A stretch of DNA of 64,000 nt from Magnolia sinica (GCF_029962835.1 NC_080577.1:2852001-2916000); one strand, 5' to 3'; shown: positions 34,622 through 46,649, numbered from the stretch's first letter. The notes: generated by a model not told the origin, from the letters alone. A program made the numbers and translations.

Positions 34622-36631
34622 ACTCATCGGTGATCTCATCATCCGCACAAAATTGAATCAGAAACCAGGTCCAGAAAAGCACACTTTGACCTGCTTTCTC
34701 GTGAATGCTGATGATCTTCAATCAGCCAGATTCTTTCCATGGGGATTGCATGCTACAGGAGCTTCCTGATGAATGGTCAGAACTATCGGGTTGTAGGGTA
34801 GAAGGGGTGAACCTCTAGGGAGAGCTAGCCAGCAAACCTCTTTGTAACCATTGCTGTTCGGCTATAAGGATGGTGGGAAATGTTGTTTGCTTGCTCTTCT
34901 CTAAAATACCCCCCCTCAATGAATTATTGTTAATGCGTTCAACAGCAGAAGTGTGTGTTTTTGTCGCCTCCGTGTGGGCCTTGAGTTTGGACTGTCCATC
35001 CAGTGGGCCCCACTGTCTATGGAACATTTGTTGCTTTCATCATTATTATTTTTTAACCGGTTGAATGTGGGCCTTATTGTTTGTTAACTTCTCACATTGT
35101 CATTTTTGTGCCGTTGGATGGCCTACAGAACATGGGGTAGCCAATCAGCATTTATATTACTGCTTATCTATTTGCAGCAATCTGATCGGACTCTCATGAT
35201 TGCCTGATTGGTGTATCGTGGCTCTACAGCCTATGTGATGTGTGGGCTGGGCGAAGAGGTTTGGTACTTGAACATCTGTGTCAACTGCCAGTTGTCAAAA
35301 AACTAAACCTTGGAGATGGAGTTTCAAGGGGAAAAAAAAAAAAAAGGGGGTGCGGTTTCACACGGGGGAACATTTCCTTTGTAGGGCTTGGATGGACCCA
35401 AATATGATAATAAACAATTGTTGAATTGGTGGGGCCCACCCATGATCAGATGATTAAGTGCATGAACATGGACACTTGGAAATGTGAAATCCATAATGGA
35501 GATCATGGGGCTTATTCTTCCTGTCATGACAGTAGATGGGACCATATTAGGAACCGAATATTTCAAAATTGGCTCAATTTTTAATCTCTCCAAATTGACC
35601 AAGCTCTTCAAATGAGGCTCAAATGTATTATTGAAGCACCTTTATTATGATTCTATACCATTTGTTTAATGCAGATGTAATAAGAGAGAGAGAGACCAGC
35701 AAAGGAAGCTGTAATCATTATAAATTTACAATATGTTATAATGAAAATCTCTCATATAAGCATGCACATTAAGTAATATAAAAGTATCTTCTTTACTATT
35801 TTATTGCGTTTGTCCAAACTCAGAAATTGACAGTCAAATTACTTTTTCAAAGAGCTAGGTAAAGTAATTTGTAATCATTGCATTTTTACTATACATTTAT
35901 TATTGTAATTTGCAATCCAAATAGGTTCTTGAATTAAGAAAACCATAGTAAACCAAACAGAAAGCGTACCTAAGTGCTTATCTCCAATGATTTTGAAACG
36001 ATCTGCTTAGTCTAGACTCAGATGCAGATACAGACCCAGCTTGTATGGAGTTGCACCTGGGCTTTATACAATGGATCATGAGACCTATTATTAAATTGGT
36101 CCCATCTGAAACTCTCCTCAACGCTGTATATTCACATTGACCAGGGAGTTGCACCTGCACCAGCACAACAGCTGTGCTGGGCCATCCATCATTGACCAGG
36201 GCCCGGCCCTCAAGCCAAGTTTAGGGGTCCAAGCCATCCCTCTACAGGAGCGGCTACAATGGCCATACCGGATGGTGATGGGCTGACCATGGATGAGTGA
36301 CCTTTCCAGATAGATTAGTTGGCTAAAAACCTATGGTTTAAACAAAAGTGATTGCCATTTCAGTTCCTTAAAGAAGAAGGGAGCCAAACTAATCAACTGT
36401 CCGCGCTCAGAAGACAAAAACTTTGCGGATTGATGATTTAGAGATGCTGTTTTTTTAATCTATGGCCACAACATTAAGGCCTACTCGATGGACGGTTCAG
36501 ATCAGTATAAGGATCTTCGAGATGCAAGCTACTGGTGCAGAGTGCACATTCTGATTATAGGGCGGAGTACAAACTAAAACCAGACCTCCAGCCACAAAGA
36601 CGGTTTCCACGCTCGACTATGGGAGTGATGG
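34621..36631. other. Intergenic DNA downstream of PTB
   Basis: 34640-34960 looks low-copy and could belong to a longer PTB 3' UTR. Around 35330-35640 there is a palindromic-repeat half ('gtggggcccacccatgatca'). 36180-36250 holds an interspersed 'gggcc' repeat. No gene recognised. Confidence 0.4.
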
Positions 36632-37110
36632 GAGCGGATCAAGTCTTATACGTTAATCGGTGTTGCCCTGACCGTGGGCCCACCTTGATGTATATGTTAT
36701 ATATCCACGCCGTCCATCCGTTTTTCAGATCATTGTCGGGGGCATTCCCAAAACTTAATCAAATGCAAATCTCAGGTGGACCGTACCACAGGAAACAGTT
36801 GTTATTGAATTACCACCACTAAAAACTACCTAGGACCCACCGTAACGCTTATTTTCCATCCACCCTGATAAGGTTAAATAGACATGGATGAAGGGAAGAT
36901 CAGCTCGATCCAAAAACTTTTATGGCCTACGATAAGTTTTTGATGGTTAATCACCAGTTTCCAATAGTATGGTCCACTTGATATTTGAATCTTTTTAAGT
37001 CTTGAAATCAATTCCTAAAATGAGATGGGAAAACGGATGGACAGCGTGGATACACGACATTAATCAAGGTGGGCTCTAAACGGTCAGGGTAACAGCTAAT
37101 CCGCTCCCAA
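36632..37110. mobile_element. Palindromic GTGGGGCCCACC-type MITE, complete copy
   Basis: Ends gggagcggat (36632) and atccgctccc (37110) are exact inverses. Inside them 'ctgaccgtgggcccacctt' is mirrored by 'aaggtgggctctaaacggtcag'-like text. The two arms run toward each other with complementary phrases ('cacgccgtccatccg' against 'cggatggacagcgtgg'). It is 479 bp with no coding frame. No target duplication was recognised. Confidence 0.75.
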
Positions 37111-37280
37111 GGTGGGCCCCGTACGGTAATTGGGTTTGAATATTCTCGGAAGAAAATAGTATTTTACTGGGACTTATTGGCTATTGCGCATTCGATGTTT
37201 CGGACTTTTCAAAGAGAAATCACTGCCCTCAACCACCACATGCCTACCGTACGTACCGCCAATGGGCACAGGTATGTCTG

Positions 37281-37747
37281 ACGCGGATTAGCTACTGACA
37301 GGTTGAGTTGCTATGCTGGCTACTGAAGTCAAGTTATATGGCCCCACCATGATGTATCTACACCGTCCAACTATTTGGAGAGATCCGTTTAGGGCATGAG
37401 CCAAAGATTGAGGCCGATCCGAAGCTCGAGTGGACCCCACCACAGAACAGTGGGTAGAGTGACACCCACCGTTAAAATTTTCTTTCACGCGTTAACTTAT
37501 GAACAAGTGGATTTCAAATAAACATCATGGTGGACCGTAGGAAGGTTTCAATGGTATGCATCACTCTACCAATTTTTTTCTGTGGTGGGGTCCACTAGAG
37601 TTTTGGATCTGCCTCATTGTTTGGATCTTGCCCTAAGATGATCTCTCCAAAATGGATGGACGGTGTGGATACAAGACATACATCATAGCAGGGCCTACAG
37701 AAATTGGTGACGTCACTCCAGTAGGCTGTCAGTAGCTAATCCGCGTC
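37281..37747. mobile_element. Palindromic GTGGGGCCCACC-type MITE, complete copy
   Basis: The left end gacgcggattagctactgac is the exact inverse of the right end gtcagtagctaatccgcgtc. Arms carry 'ccccaccatgatgtatctac' and 'atggacggtgtggatacaag'. It is 467 bp. Together with the previous copy it defines termini of the form G-N-CGGATTAGC. Confidence 0.8.
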
Positions 37748-38910
37748 CATGCAATCCCAAAGCTGAGGCGGGTATGGACGGACCGGAACCGGAGTCTCCG
37801 TGCAACACCTGGAACAAAGAACGCGTGCAACATCCGAGATTTATGGGATCCACTGTTGTGTTAGTATGAGATCGACTCCGTCAATCAGTTGATTAATCTC
37901 ATTTTAACCGTACAAAAAAAAATCCAGATATACCCTAACTCAGGTAAGCCATTCAAAAGGAACAATGTAAAGTAGCGCCTACGTATCTAAATTCGCACGT
38001 TTTGACCAACTTAATTTTTTGATCAGATATTTTAGGATGTATCTTCATCGAATGAACGTTTGAGATGTCATATAAACAACCCTGTGGCCCAGGGAAGGTT
38101 TCTACCGTGTGCGTCCTCATTCCAACTTTTCCTTACGGTGTGAATCATCTGAGTATTGAATCATAATGATTTTTGGGTTGAGGCCTGAAAATGAGGGGAT
38201 GGAACTGATGGACGGAATGGATTTTCACAAAAACATGAAGGTTGGCCCAAAAAACTTGGGTGTTGCCCGCTCTTTCTAAGAGGATTTCGGTTCGGTGTCT
38301 CTCCAGCTGTCTACCACGACTTGGATCACGCTCCATTATGTGGAACGGCGTATTAGTTCACGTGAGATGGAGGGTGGGCATCGTGTCGCACGTGCGAACA
38401 TGAAATGCTTGTGTAAGATCCCTTTTGTTTATCAGGTAGGCACACTTTAAGAATATTCAGGAGCCAAAAATATTACTTTTCGACTAGCATTTAGATCAGT
38501 TGTGTGAGAAAAATTGGACGGCTAGGAAAAATGACAATCGATTCCATGTTTAATGTACTAGTGTGACCTTTATTTTTACGAATTTCAGAATTGTGTTGTA
38601 CCGTATGAATGGTCAGATCTTTTACATAGCTCCACGTATGCATGTGAACAGCGTTGTCCATTGTCCATCTCACGCTAGCGAATACACCTTTTTGCAATAG
38701 TAAACCTCCACCTCAAGATTCCTCGCTCTAACGTCGCGATCGGCCCACCACGGCGATGATAACGATAATCTTCATACCCACTTTTTTACTTATAATTACA
38801 AAATTGCCCTTCGCATGGCACAGTCTCTCGCTGCTTCGATTTACTCCAACGCGGCAGCAAATCCACTGTACATGCACAACCATCGGGACAATTCAACATG
38901 TTGGCAGCTC
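37748..38910. other. Intergenic DNA with repeat fragments
   Basis: A half copy of the palindromic repeat is at about 37850-38230. 38700-38910 looks low-copy and precedes the tRNA-like sequence. No gene recognised. Confidence 0.4.
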
Positions 38911-38969
38911 CCGACCTTAGCTCAATTGGTAGAGCGGAGGACTGTAGTCGTTGAATTCGTGTAGATTAT
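38911..38969 (+). pseudogene. tRNA-Tyr(GUA) 5' half with intron, 3' half missing
   Basis: 'ccgaccttagctcaattggt' then 'agagcggaggactgtag' matches the 5' half of plant tRNA-Tyr through anticodon GTA (38944-38946), with an intact A box (tagctcaattgg). An intron-like stretch of about 22 bases follows, as plant tRNA-Tyr genes have, then ggatcctta, which would begin the 3' half. At that point the sequence becomes a SINE and the T arm and acceptor 3' strand are absent. It cannot make a normal tRNA. Confidence 0.75.
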
Positions 38970-39072
38970 GGATCCTTACTCTTGCTCCATTGGTAGACTA
39001 TCAGGAGTTTCAACACCTGTTCAAGGGTTCGAATATCCATAGTTGGTGAAATCCCACACCATATGAAAAAAA
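38970..39072 (+). mobile_element. tRNA-derived SINE (copy F), fused to tRNA-Tyr half
   Basis: Starts 'ggatccttactcttgctcc', then 'ggtagactatcaggagtttc', a near-perfect B box (ggttcgaatatcc) and the family phrase 'ggtgaaatcccacacc'. It ends in a short A run (39066-39072). The following bases are interior sequence of the palindromic MITE, so the 3' junction is also unusual. No convincing target duplication. Confidence 0.7.
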
Positions 39073-39345
39073 GTAGTGATTGAATGTATACCATTAAAAA
39101 TTCCCAGGGCCCACTGTAATGGTTATTTGACATCTAACCTGTTCATTAGGTTCACCCAATAAGTTTTTAACGTTGGGCGTTCAATCAAAGCTATGCGGTC
39201 CACTTTAGATTTGGATTAAACTCATTTTTGGAATCATAGGTTAAAATAACATGGAAGAATGGGTGGACAGCATGGATGAAGCACATACATCATGTTGGGG
39301 GCCACAGAGCACCGACCACTGGGAATTAGCTGACAGTGTCCGTAG
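39073..39345. repeat. Truncated palindromic MITE arm
   Basis: Starts abruptly inside the family sequence ('gtagtgattgaatg', 'cccagggcccactgtaatgg') and runs to 'gggccacagagcaccgacca', the usual right-arm end, compared with 54580. The left part is missing where the SINE joins. Confidence 0.6.
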
Positions 39346-40520
39346 CCAACTCATTTCCCTTCAAGGTATGTATCAATTGTACTCCATTCGCGGGTGGACA
39401 TGCGCGCGTTACGGCACACGCCGTGCAGTGCCTACCGTTGCTTTAAAGAAAACTAATCAGATAGATACGATCATTATATCTATTCTTATTTTGGAGAGTT
39501 ACCATCTACCGTATGAGTGAGATGATGGATGGTCCTGAATGGTAATCCACCCTCTCACGTGTACTGTGGACAGATAGCTCTACCTTATTAGTGTTACACC
39601 TCTAGCACTCGAGATTCACGCGTGAAAGAGAGGATATTTCTGTAATCGTGGCTCGAGTGCGAAGTGGGAATACAGACGGATTCTTGATACGGACGTTTTG
39701 TCGAAAGTCAATGAAATGCCGTGTACGCCGAAAAAGTAGCAATATCTACCGAGACGATCCAAAACTCAAGTAGGCAGTAGCGTTGCGACAAGAAACTGTG
39801 GGAATTAATTAACGTTCGTTTGATATGTGGACTGCGTCGTGACCAAAACACCACCAACCACCGTGGTGTGTTGACGTGGCAAAGTTCTGTTAGCCCACCA
39901 TGATGTATGTTATATTTATACTGTTCATCCACTTTGCGAGATCATTTCGGTGCATGAGCCCATAAATGAAGAGGATCCAAGCCTCCCAGTGAACCACGCT
40001 TCACAAGAAACACCGGTGATTGAAAGCACACCGTTAAAAACTTCCTCGTCCCATTATGTTTATTTGCCATCCGAACAGGATGGGAAATAAATATCAGCTT
40101 TTCCGGAGCTTTTATGTCGCAAGAAGTTTTAGAATATGATAGTTGAATTTCTTTTATTCGTGAGCTCATGCCTAGAAATGAAAATTAGTGGGCAAAATAG
40201 CCCAAAAATGTGTAGATACTTGAAACATACCACAATAGGGCCCACAGTCAAGGATCCATCGGCTTTGGTGGTTTGCCCGGATCTATTGAATCCGCATCCC
40301 ACCATTGAAACCCTTTTAGGTCCCACAAAAGTTTTGGATTAAGCGGTTGATAAGTTAGATGCCATTAAATATTATGGTGCGCCCCAGGAAGGTTTGGGAG
40401 GTCTCATTCCCACTAGTTCTGTGAGTGGCCCATTTCAATTATTTTTTTCCAATGGGACCCATGGTGCTTTGGGTGACCGGTACACTTTATAATGAGCAAG
40501 GATGGGTGCTACCCCACCAA
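39346..40520. other. Intergenic DNA with a mosaic of palindromic-repeat pieces
   Basis: 39890-40520 holds several family phrases ('gcccaccatgatgtatgtta', 'catgcctagaaatgaaaat', 'agggcccacagtcaagg') in disturbed order, probably two overlapping copies. No gene recognised. Confidence 0.45.
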
Positions 40521-40672
40521 TCCCTAGCTAGGAACCAATAAGGTTCTGAGCTGCCATTGTGATATATGAGTTTTATCCACATAATCCATCCATTTTATCA
40601 TATCATTTTAGGATAGAAGCATAAAAATGAGATAGATCCAAGGTGTAAGTGGATTACAAAATAGGAATTAAA

Positions 40673-41227
40673 TATTGGGGATTTATGCTGCAGAATCACA
40701 CAAATCTAAATCTATGATAGCAATTCAATAATAATAAGCAATCACAAAAAAACACAAAGATTTAACGTGAAAAAATCACGGCACAAAGCGACAGAAATCC
40801 ACTATGAAAAGAAATTACAAGAGAGATGACTTACTCGATTTGAACAATCTCGAATCTCACCCTTGCTACACTCCTTAATAACCCTAGAACCCTTTAGGAA
40901 CCCTTGAAAAACTTTTAGAAAGCTTTAAAATACCTTAGAATAACCCTAGGGACCCCTATTTATAGTTTTAGGAAACTTCCCTTTCGCACTCTTGCGAAAT
41001 CGCTTCAGATTTTCGCAGTCCGTACAAGATCCAAACTCGAATCTGGTCGAAGGATGGCCACGACTGGCACGACCGGTTGAGCAATTCCGGACACCAAAAA
41101 ACTAAGCTTGCTGGACTTTGAGTCGAGCGGACCATGACCGGTCATGCAGCTCCCTCGACCGGTCGTGCCAGTCCCATGACTAGTCGAGCATATAAAAAAA
41201 ACATCAGATTTAGGACATCTGATAACA
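40673..41227 (-). repeat. Copia 3' LTR
   Basis: 555 bp; pairs with 43834-44458. Both carry 'ccctatttatagttttaag'-like text and the repeated 'cgaccggtcg' motifs. The length difference between the two LTRs lies in the number of those motifs. Confidence 0.85.
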
Positions 41228-42614
41228 ATCTCCACCATGTCTTCAATCTTCAACCGTGTAGCTCCTTGACCTCTTTTCTTATTTCTGCATTGCTCATAGC
41301 TTCAATCAACGCTTCTCGTACATACTCCGTCCTTCTTTTAAGTCATTGCCAAGCCCAGAAAAGTTGCACAGAACTTTAACTTCTCTATAGAAACGACCTT
41401 GGTGGGCGTGTCTGCCGGATCAAAACCCACGTGCTCAACTACCTTAGCTCCTGTCTTCTCAAAAGGAAAGACGTAGTCTTCTTTCCATCTCACCGCTACC
41501 CAATATTACTTACCGGGGGACTTACTCACAACACTGATAGCTAGTGAAATAACCGGTCTAATCTAAACCATGGCATACACTGCCAACCGCATTCGAATAA
41601 GGCTCATGAGATATCCTACTTTTCCTCATCTGTTTTAAGACATGTTTTGAGAAAAACTTGAGGAGAGACGCGTAAGGAACGCTTTCCGACTTTACATGGT
41701 CCATCACCTCCTTGATCAATACCTACATATAAGGTATTCCTCCTGTGATTACCAAAGTCTACTCCTCCTTCAGTTTCAATGCCGAGAACCATCTTTGTAG
41801 CTCCCCGATCCTTCATCCTGAATGTCTCACTTAACCGAGTCTTCAGTACATTTATTTTAGACATGTTATAATTAGCAATTTACATGTCATCAATTCTTGA
41901 CTCACCGTGAAGGAATCAAACCACTGCTTAGGCGACAAGTTGAACCACGACCTCCTGCAAAATCTTTTCTCAGCCCCTTTTAACTTCGAACCGCTCTGGT
42001 TGCTTCATGTAGATATGCTCTTCACTTTCTCTCATAGAAGTGCAGATTCCACATCCATCTTTCCAGCTCAAGATCACATTAGCCAACCAGCGCTAATCAC
42101 GGATCTAATAGACACCTGCTATATCGTTGGCGCGAATATCTCTGAGAAGCCAATCTCTTCTCTCTGAGCATAACCATTTGCTACCAATCTCGCCATATAT
42201 CTATGTTGTATCCTCCTGAAGATCCACCTACATCTAACCGCTTTCCGACCCACTGAAAGCTCCACCCGCTCCCATATGTCGGTTTGGTACCATGAATCCA
42301 TCACATCGCTCATAGTCACCTTTCACTTCTCAGCACCAGGCTCACCTAGAGTCATCTGAATAGAAGATGAATCCCCTGCGATATTGGAGTTGTCCATATA
42401 CCTCGCCGATATTTTACGATCATGCTGTGTGATTTTTCTCACAAGTGGCTGCTCCACCTGCTCTGTATCCCTGTCCGCACGTCTCAGCCTTCCTGCTCTG
42501 CTCACTCATGTGGCCATGCCCATCATGTCACACATGTGCAGAGGTGGAATCCGCTACATCTACTGCAGCTCTACCTTTTAAAGTGCTCCCGATCAACCTG
42601 TACAAGTTACCGAG

Positions 42615-43454
42615 TCATTGCACTTTCATGATTACCCGTGCCCTCTTAGATACCTTAAGAGCACCATCAATACCCCTGCATCCTTTTGCCTCAAGCACAC
42701 GAAGAGAAATCAGATTCCGCTTCAAATCAGGAACGTGCCTGACATCAGTCAAGGTACGCTCCACCCCATCAAACTTCTTGATGTGCACCGTACCAACAGC
42801 CACAACATTACAGGCAAAGCCATTGCCCATAAACACCTGTCCACCATCGCACTCCCTGTAGCTGGCGAACGAACTCCAATGAGGAGTCATGTGAAAAGAT
42901 GCCCCCGTGTTTAGCATCCACTCATCCTCACGATTATCGTATGACCATCTGAGCGAAGACACATACAAAACATCACCATCACACCTACTCGATCCATCTG
43001 ATGTGGCAGCATTGGCCTCCCTGTACGAAGCCTCAAAATCTTCTTTCTTCGATTTAGGATTTTCACAATCCTTTTTCACATGTCTTTCATTCTTACAGTT
43101 CCAGTATTTTATCTTTCCTTTGCCCTTGCCCTTGGATTTGGATCTAGAACCTGAAGAACCCGTATCTTGTTCAGAATTCATACCCCTTGTAAACAGTGCC
43201 TCAGAAGATGTCTCCATATCACTGTTTAGCTTTGTCATTGCCTTCCCTTGAAGGGCTGAGATAACGATGTCAACACTTCGGGTTTTATTTGCGGTGCACA
43301 TCGTGTCTCTGAAAGACTCATATGATGCAGGAAGAGAATTCAACAATATACATGCATATTCCTCATCTTTGACCACTTCCTCTATATCTAGCAATTTGCA
43401 CATCAATTTAATAAAGTTGCTGATATTGGCTTCTAAATCCCCACCCTCTGCCAT
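42615..43454 (-). pseudogene. Copia gag/protease remnant
   Basis: A 279-residue open stretch of the fossil Copia element. It has a gag domain ('LLNSLPASYESFRDTM'), a Lys/Gly/Ser-rich linker, a CCHC knuckle ('CKNERHVKKDC') and a protease-like 'DEWMLNTGASFHMT'. It belongs to a broken element and is not a host gene. Confidence 0.8.
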
Positions 43455-43833
43455 TTTGAAGGTATAACACTATAGCTTTAAGTGTATGCGATATTCAGAG
43501 GACTTCTTTATATAGATGTTCTCTAACTTCGCCCATAAACTAGCCGTAGTTTTCTCCCTCAAAACATTATAAAGAACCTCATCCGTGAGATATAAACGGA
43601 TATAGGCTAAAGCATTACTATCAAGGTTTTTTCATTCATCATCTTTCATGGTAGATTTTCGCTCCTCAAGAGCCTTAATCTTGCCTTACTTAATTAACAG
43701 GTTAATCATCTTAACCTTTCATAACTCAAAATTATTTTTACCCGAGTACTTCTCAATATCAAACTTGTCGTTTCTCATTATTACTAATCTTGCAGATTCA
43801 GATCTATGCCCCAACGATTGCTCTGATACCACT

Positions 43834-44458
43834 TGTTGGGGATTTGTGCTGCAGAATCATACAGATCTAAATTTAAGATAGCAATTCAATAGTAACAAGC
43901 AATCACAGAAGAATACAAAGATTTAACGTGAAAAATCCTTGCAGAAAAAAACCACGGCACAAAGCGACAAAAATTCACTATGAAAAGAAATTACAAGAGA
44001 GATGACTTACCCGATTCGAACAACTTCAAATCTCACCCTTGCTACACCCTTTAATAACCCTATAACCCTTTAGGAACCCTTAGAAAACTTTTAGAAAGCT
44101 TTAGAACACCTTAGAATAACCCTAGGGACCCCTATTTATAGTTTTAAGAAACTTCTCTTTCACACCCCTACGAAACCGACTCAGATTTCCGCAGTCCGCA
44201 CAAGATCCGGACTCGAATCTGTGTAACCTCGACTGGTCGAAGGATGGCCACGACTAGTCAAGTAACCCACTCGACTAGTCGTGCAATCCCCTCGACCGGT
44301 CGAGCATCTTGGACACCAAAAAACTGAGCTTGCTGGACTTTAAGTCGAGCAGGCCACGACAGGTCGTGCAGCTCCATCGACCAGTCATGCCAGTCCCATG
44401 ACCGGTTGAGCATATTAAAAACAAAAAAAAAACATCAAATTTAAGACATCTGACAACA
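43834..44458 (-). repeat. Copia 5' LTR
   Basis: 625 bp. Its inner edge adjoins the tRNA-Met primer-binding site. Confidence 0.85.
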
Positions 44459-44470
44459 TTAAATGCCTAT

Positions 44471-45135
44471 TGTTATTTGTAAAAATGGAATAACCAAGTC
44501 AATTGTCATGAGAGAGAACACAAAGTATAAGTAAAGGAGGTTGGATAAGAGCTCGGCCTCGACAACCAAGCACGAACTCCATGATCAGCTCGAGCATCGA
44601 CTACCATAACTGGGTTTCACCCTGGTCGACATCTTGCTGTTACGACCAACGAACAATTGTAACGATCAATCTGACTTGTCTCGAAGAGAGGCCCAACCAC
44701 GGTCGACAGTCAGCTAATCAATAATCCAGCTCGGTCTATAAGACTTCGGCTAATCCGACTTGTAAGTCGACCTCGGCCATCTATCGCGATCTCCTCGAAA
44801 GCCGACCACTAGAAGATCATCTTATAATGCAGAGAGGATCAGTCCCTAAGATATTCGTCGAGAATAACGCATTGGGTTCTGGAGATGATCCCCTTTATGA
44901 TACGCAATTGAATGGCAGATTCATTACCAAGTAATTAGCACTAAACGACTATAAATAAGAATCATGCCTATGGAGAAAGGTATACACTATAAATTCTAAA
45001 AGTTCTACTGAAGTCAGATTCCCTGCCCTAACTTAGGCATTGGAGGATTCCCTGTTAAAGCCAAGGTTTTTATTGTCATTCGCTTTCGCAAGTGCACAAT
45101 GCTCTTGTGAGGACGTCCAGATTACAACATTAACA
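44471..45135. mobile_element. Solo LTR, family unassigned
   Basis: 665 bp starting TGTTATTTGTAA and ending TACAACATTAACA, flanked by 5-bp repeats cctat (44466-44470) and cttat (45136-45140), one mismatch. It interrupts the palindromic MITE exactly where an uninterrupted copy reads straight through. A TATA-like 'actataaataag' is near 44950. There is no internal region, so it is a solo LTR left by recombination. Confidence 0.65.
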
Positions 45136-45567
45136 CTTATTATTAAAAACTTTTTGGGGGTTATAGAAGTTTTGAATCGAGCTGATATTTATGTTTCTTT
45201 TTCATCCAGGTCTATGTAATCTTATGAGCAAGTTGGACCGCAATTAACCATCACAGTGGGCCCTAGTAAGGTTTCAACGGTGGGTGTCATTATCACTACT
45301 ACTTCCTGTGGTGTGGTCCACTTGAACCCTAGATCTGCTTCATTTACGTGCTTGTACTGATATGGAAAAATGAATGGATGGTGTGGATAAAACTCATACA
45401 TCACGGTGACCCCTCAAATCCCTTATCTGTTCCAACCTACTGATTAACTCAATATGATCTGGATATGCTTCAATTAACTCAATTTTAGGCTCATGAGGGA
45501 TGGTAAAAACGGATGGACGACATGGATAAGATACATACATCATGTCTGGGCCGCACAGAGATGCTAA

Positions 45568-45972
45568 GGGCCTGTTTGGCTAGGCAGATTAAGAGGGATT
45601 AGGAGGGATGGGATGAATTTTAAGGTAATGATGGTGGTGTCAGTGGATTGGTTTAAGATCCATGGGATTGCTATATCTCGAGACAAGTTCACCGAGTCTG
45701 TTTGGCATGCCCAACATATCCTTGGATTTTACCTTTCAATCCCTTCCAATCTGTCCCAACCCAACACGCCCCAGGCACGATTGAACGGGATTAGGAGGGA
45801 TGGGATCAATTTTAAGGTAATGATGGTGATGTCAGTGGATTGGTTTAATATCCATGGGTTTGCTATATCCCAGGACAAGTTCATTGGGTCTGCTTGGCTC
45901 ATTTGTCATATCCCGGGATTTTACCATCCCATCCCTCCTAATCCCATGGCATCCGTCCGGCCAAACACGCCC
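45568..45972. mobile_element. Harbinger/Tourist-type element with internal duplication
   Basis: Inverted ends gggcctgtttggc and gccaaacacgccc, with TAA duplications at 45565-45567 and 45973-45975. Inside, about 175 bp is tandemly repeated (about 45597-45770 and 45785-45960; 'gggattaggagggatggga', 'ttttaaggtaatgatggtg'). The 120-codon frame across it is a by-product of the repeat. Confidence 0.8.
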
Positions 45973-46649
45973 TAAAGTCACTGAGTGGGCAATCCGCTCT
46001 CCTTGGTAACAAGGTTACTGATTGTCTTCTCTAGCGTCGGCTCGAAAAGACTCGGGTGACTTATATTGACTTGTTCGTCCTGAATCGAGTCGACCCGGAT
46101 GATTTGTATTGAACTCGTCCGAGTCTTAAAACCATATGTCGTAGACGCTCACCTCCGCCTATGTTCTGGAAGGGCCAAAAGTATAAGAACCGGTCAGCAT
46201 CCGGTCCAAATCGGGTTTGGACAAATATGGTTTTATAGCCATTTGGTTCAACCCGAGCGTTAGCCGACGCCAACGTTAGTCAACTCCACAGCCACGTCGC
46301 AGGTTCCCTGCGCACGTAAGCTACCTCCAAGAGCCCGTGTAACAAAAACTGTGGGGTCCACCGAGCCGTGTTTGTAAATCCTCTCCGTCCATTAGTTTTA
46401 CCAGCACACGTTAGAAATTGTAACTCAAAAATGAGCCAGACCCAAAATTCAATTGGGCCACGTCACCAAAAAAAAAAGACATGAGAACAGCCACATCGAT
46501 GTTCATATGCCATCCAATCCGTTCATAAGGTGAGTCCAACCATGATGAACGTATGATACAAATATCAGCCTGATTCAGAATATCATAGGCCTCAAGAAGG
46601 TTAAATGGTCCGTGTTCCCGCCACTGTTTCATGTGGATCTAGCCCGGTG

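Larger units (their letters stand above)
40673..44458 (-). mobile_element. Copia-superfamily LTR retrotransposon, broken, 3.8 kb
   Basis: Minus-strand element bounded by two LTRs (40673-41227 and 43834-44458) with TG..CA-type ends and a perfect 5-bp target duplication TTAAA (40668-40672, 44459-44463). Next to the upstream LTR is TGGTATCAGAGC, the primer-binding site matching initiator tRNA-Met. A purine tract (ggtggagatt) precedes the downstream LTR. Parts seen: a gag frame with a zinc knuckle running into protease-like sequence (42615-43454) and reverse-transcriptase remnants (about 41600-42320). The internal region is much shorter than in a full copy and carries several breaks, so it is a fossil. 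By eye the LTRs differ at about one base in ten over their first 100 bp, mostly transitions, suggesting an insertion some millions of years old. Confidence 0.9.
40525..45430. repeat. Palindromic MITE split by two LTR insertions
   Basis: The left arm is 40525-40672 ('gttttatccacataatccat', 'aaaaatgagatagatcc'). Seven bases remain between the two insertions (44464-44470). The right part is 45141-45430 ('attaaaaactttttggggg', 'gtggtccacttgaaccc'). An undisturbed copy near 58445 shows the pieces belong together. The order of events is MITE first, then the two LTR insertions. Confidence 0.6.

Noticed and set aside
42907-43251. 114-codon + strand frame in the Copia element
   Set aside because: Antisense to the gag remnant of the fossil element; no domain.
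45613-45975. 120-codon frame with internal repeats
   Set aside because: By-product of the duplicated interior of a Tourist-like element.
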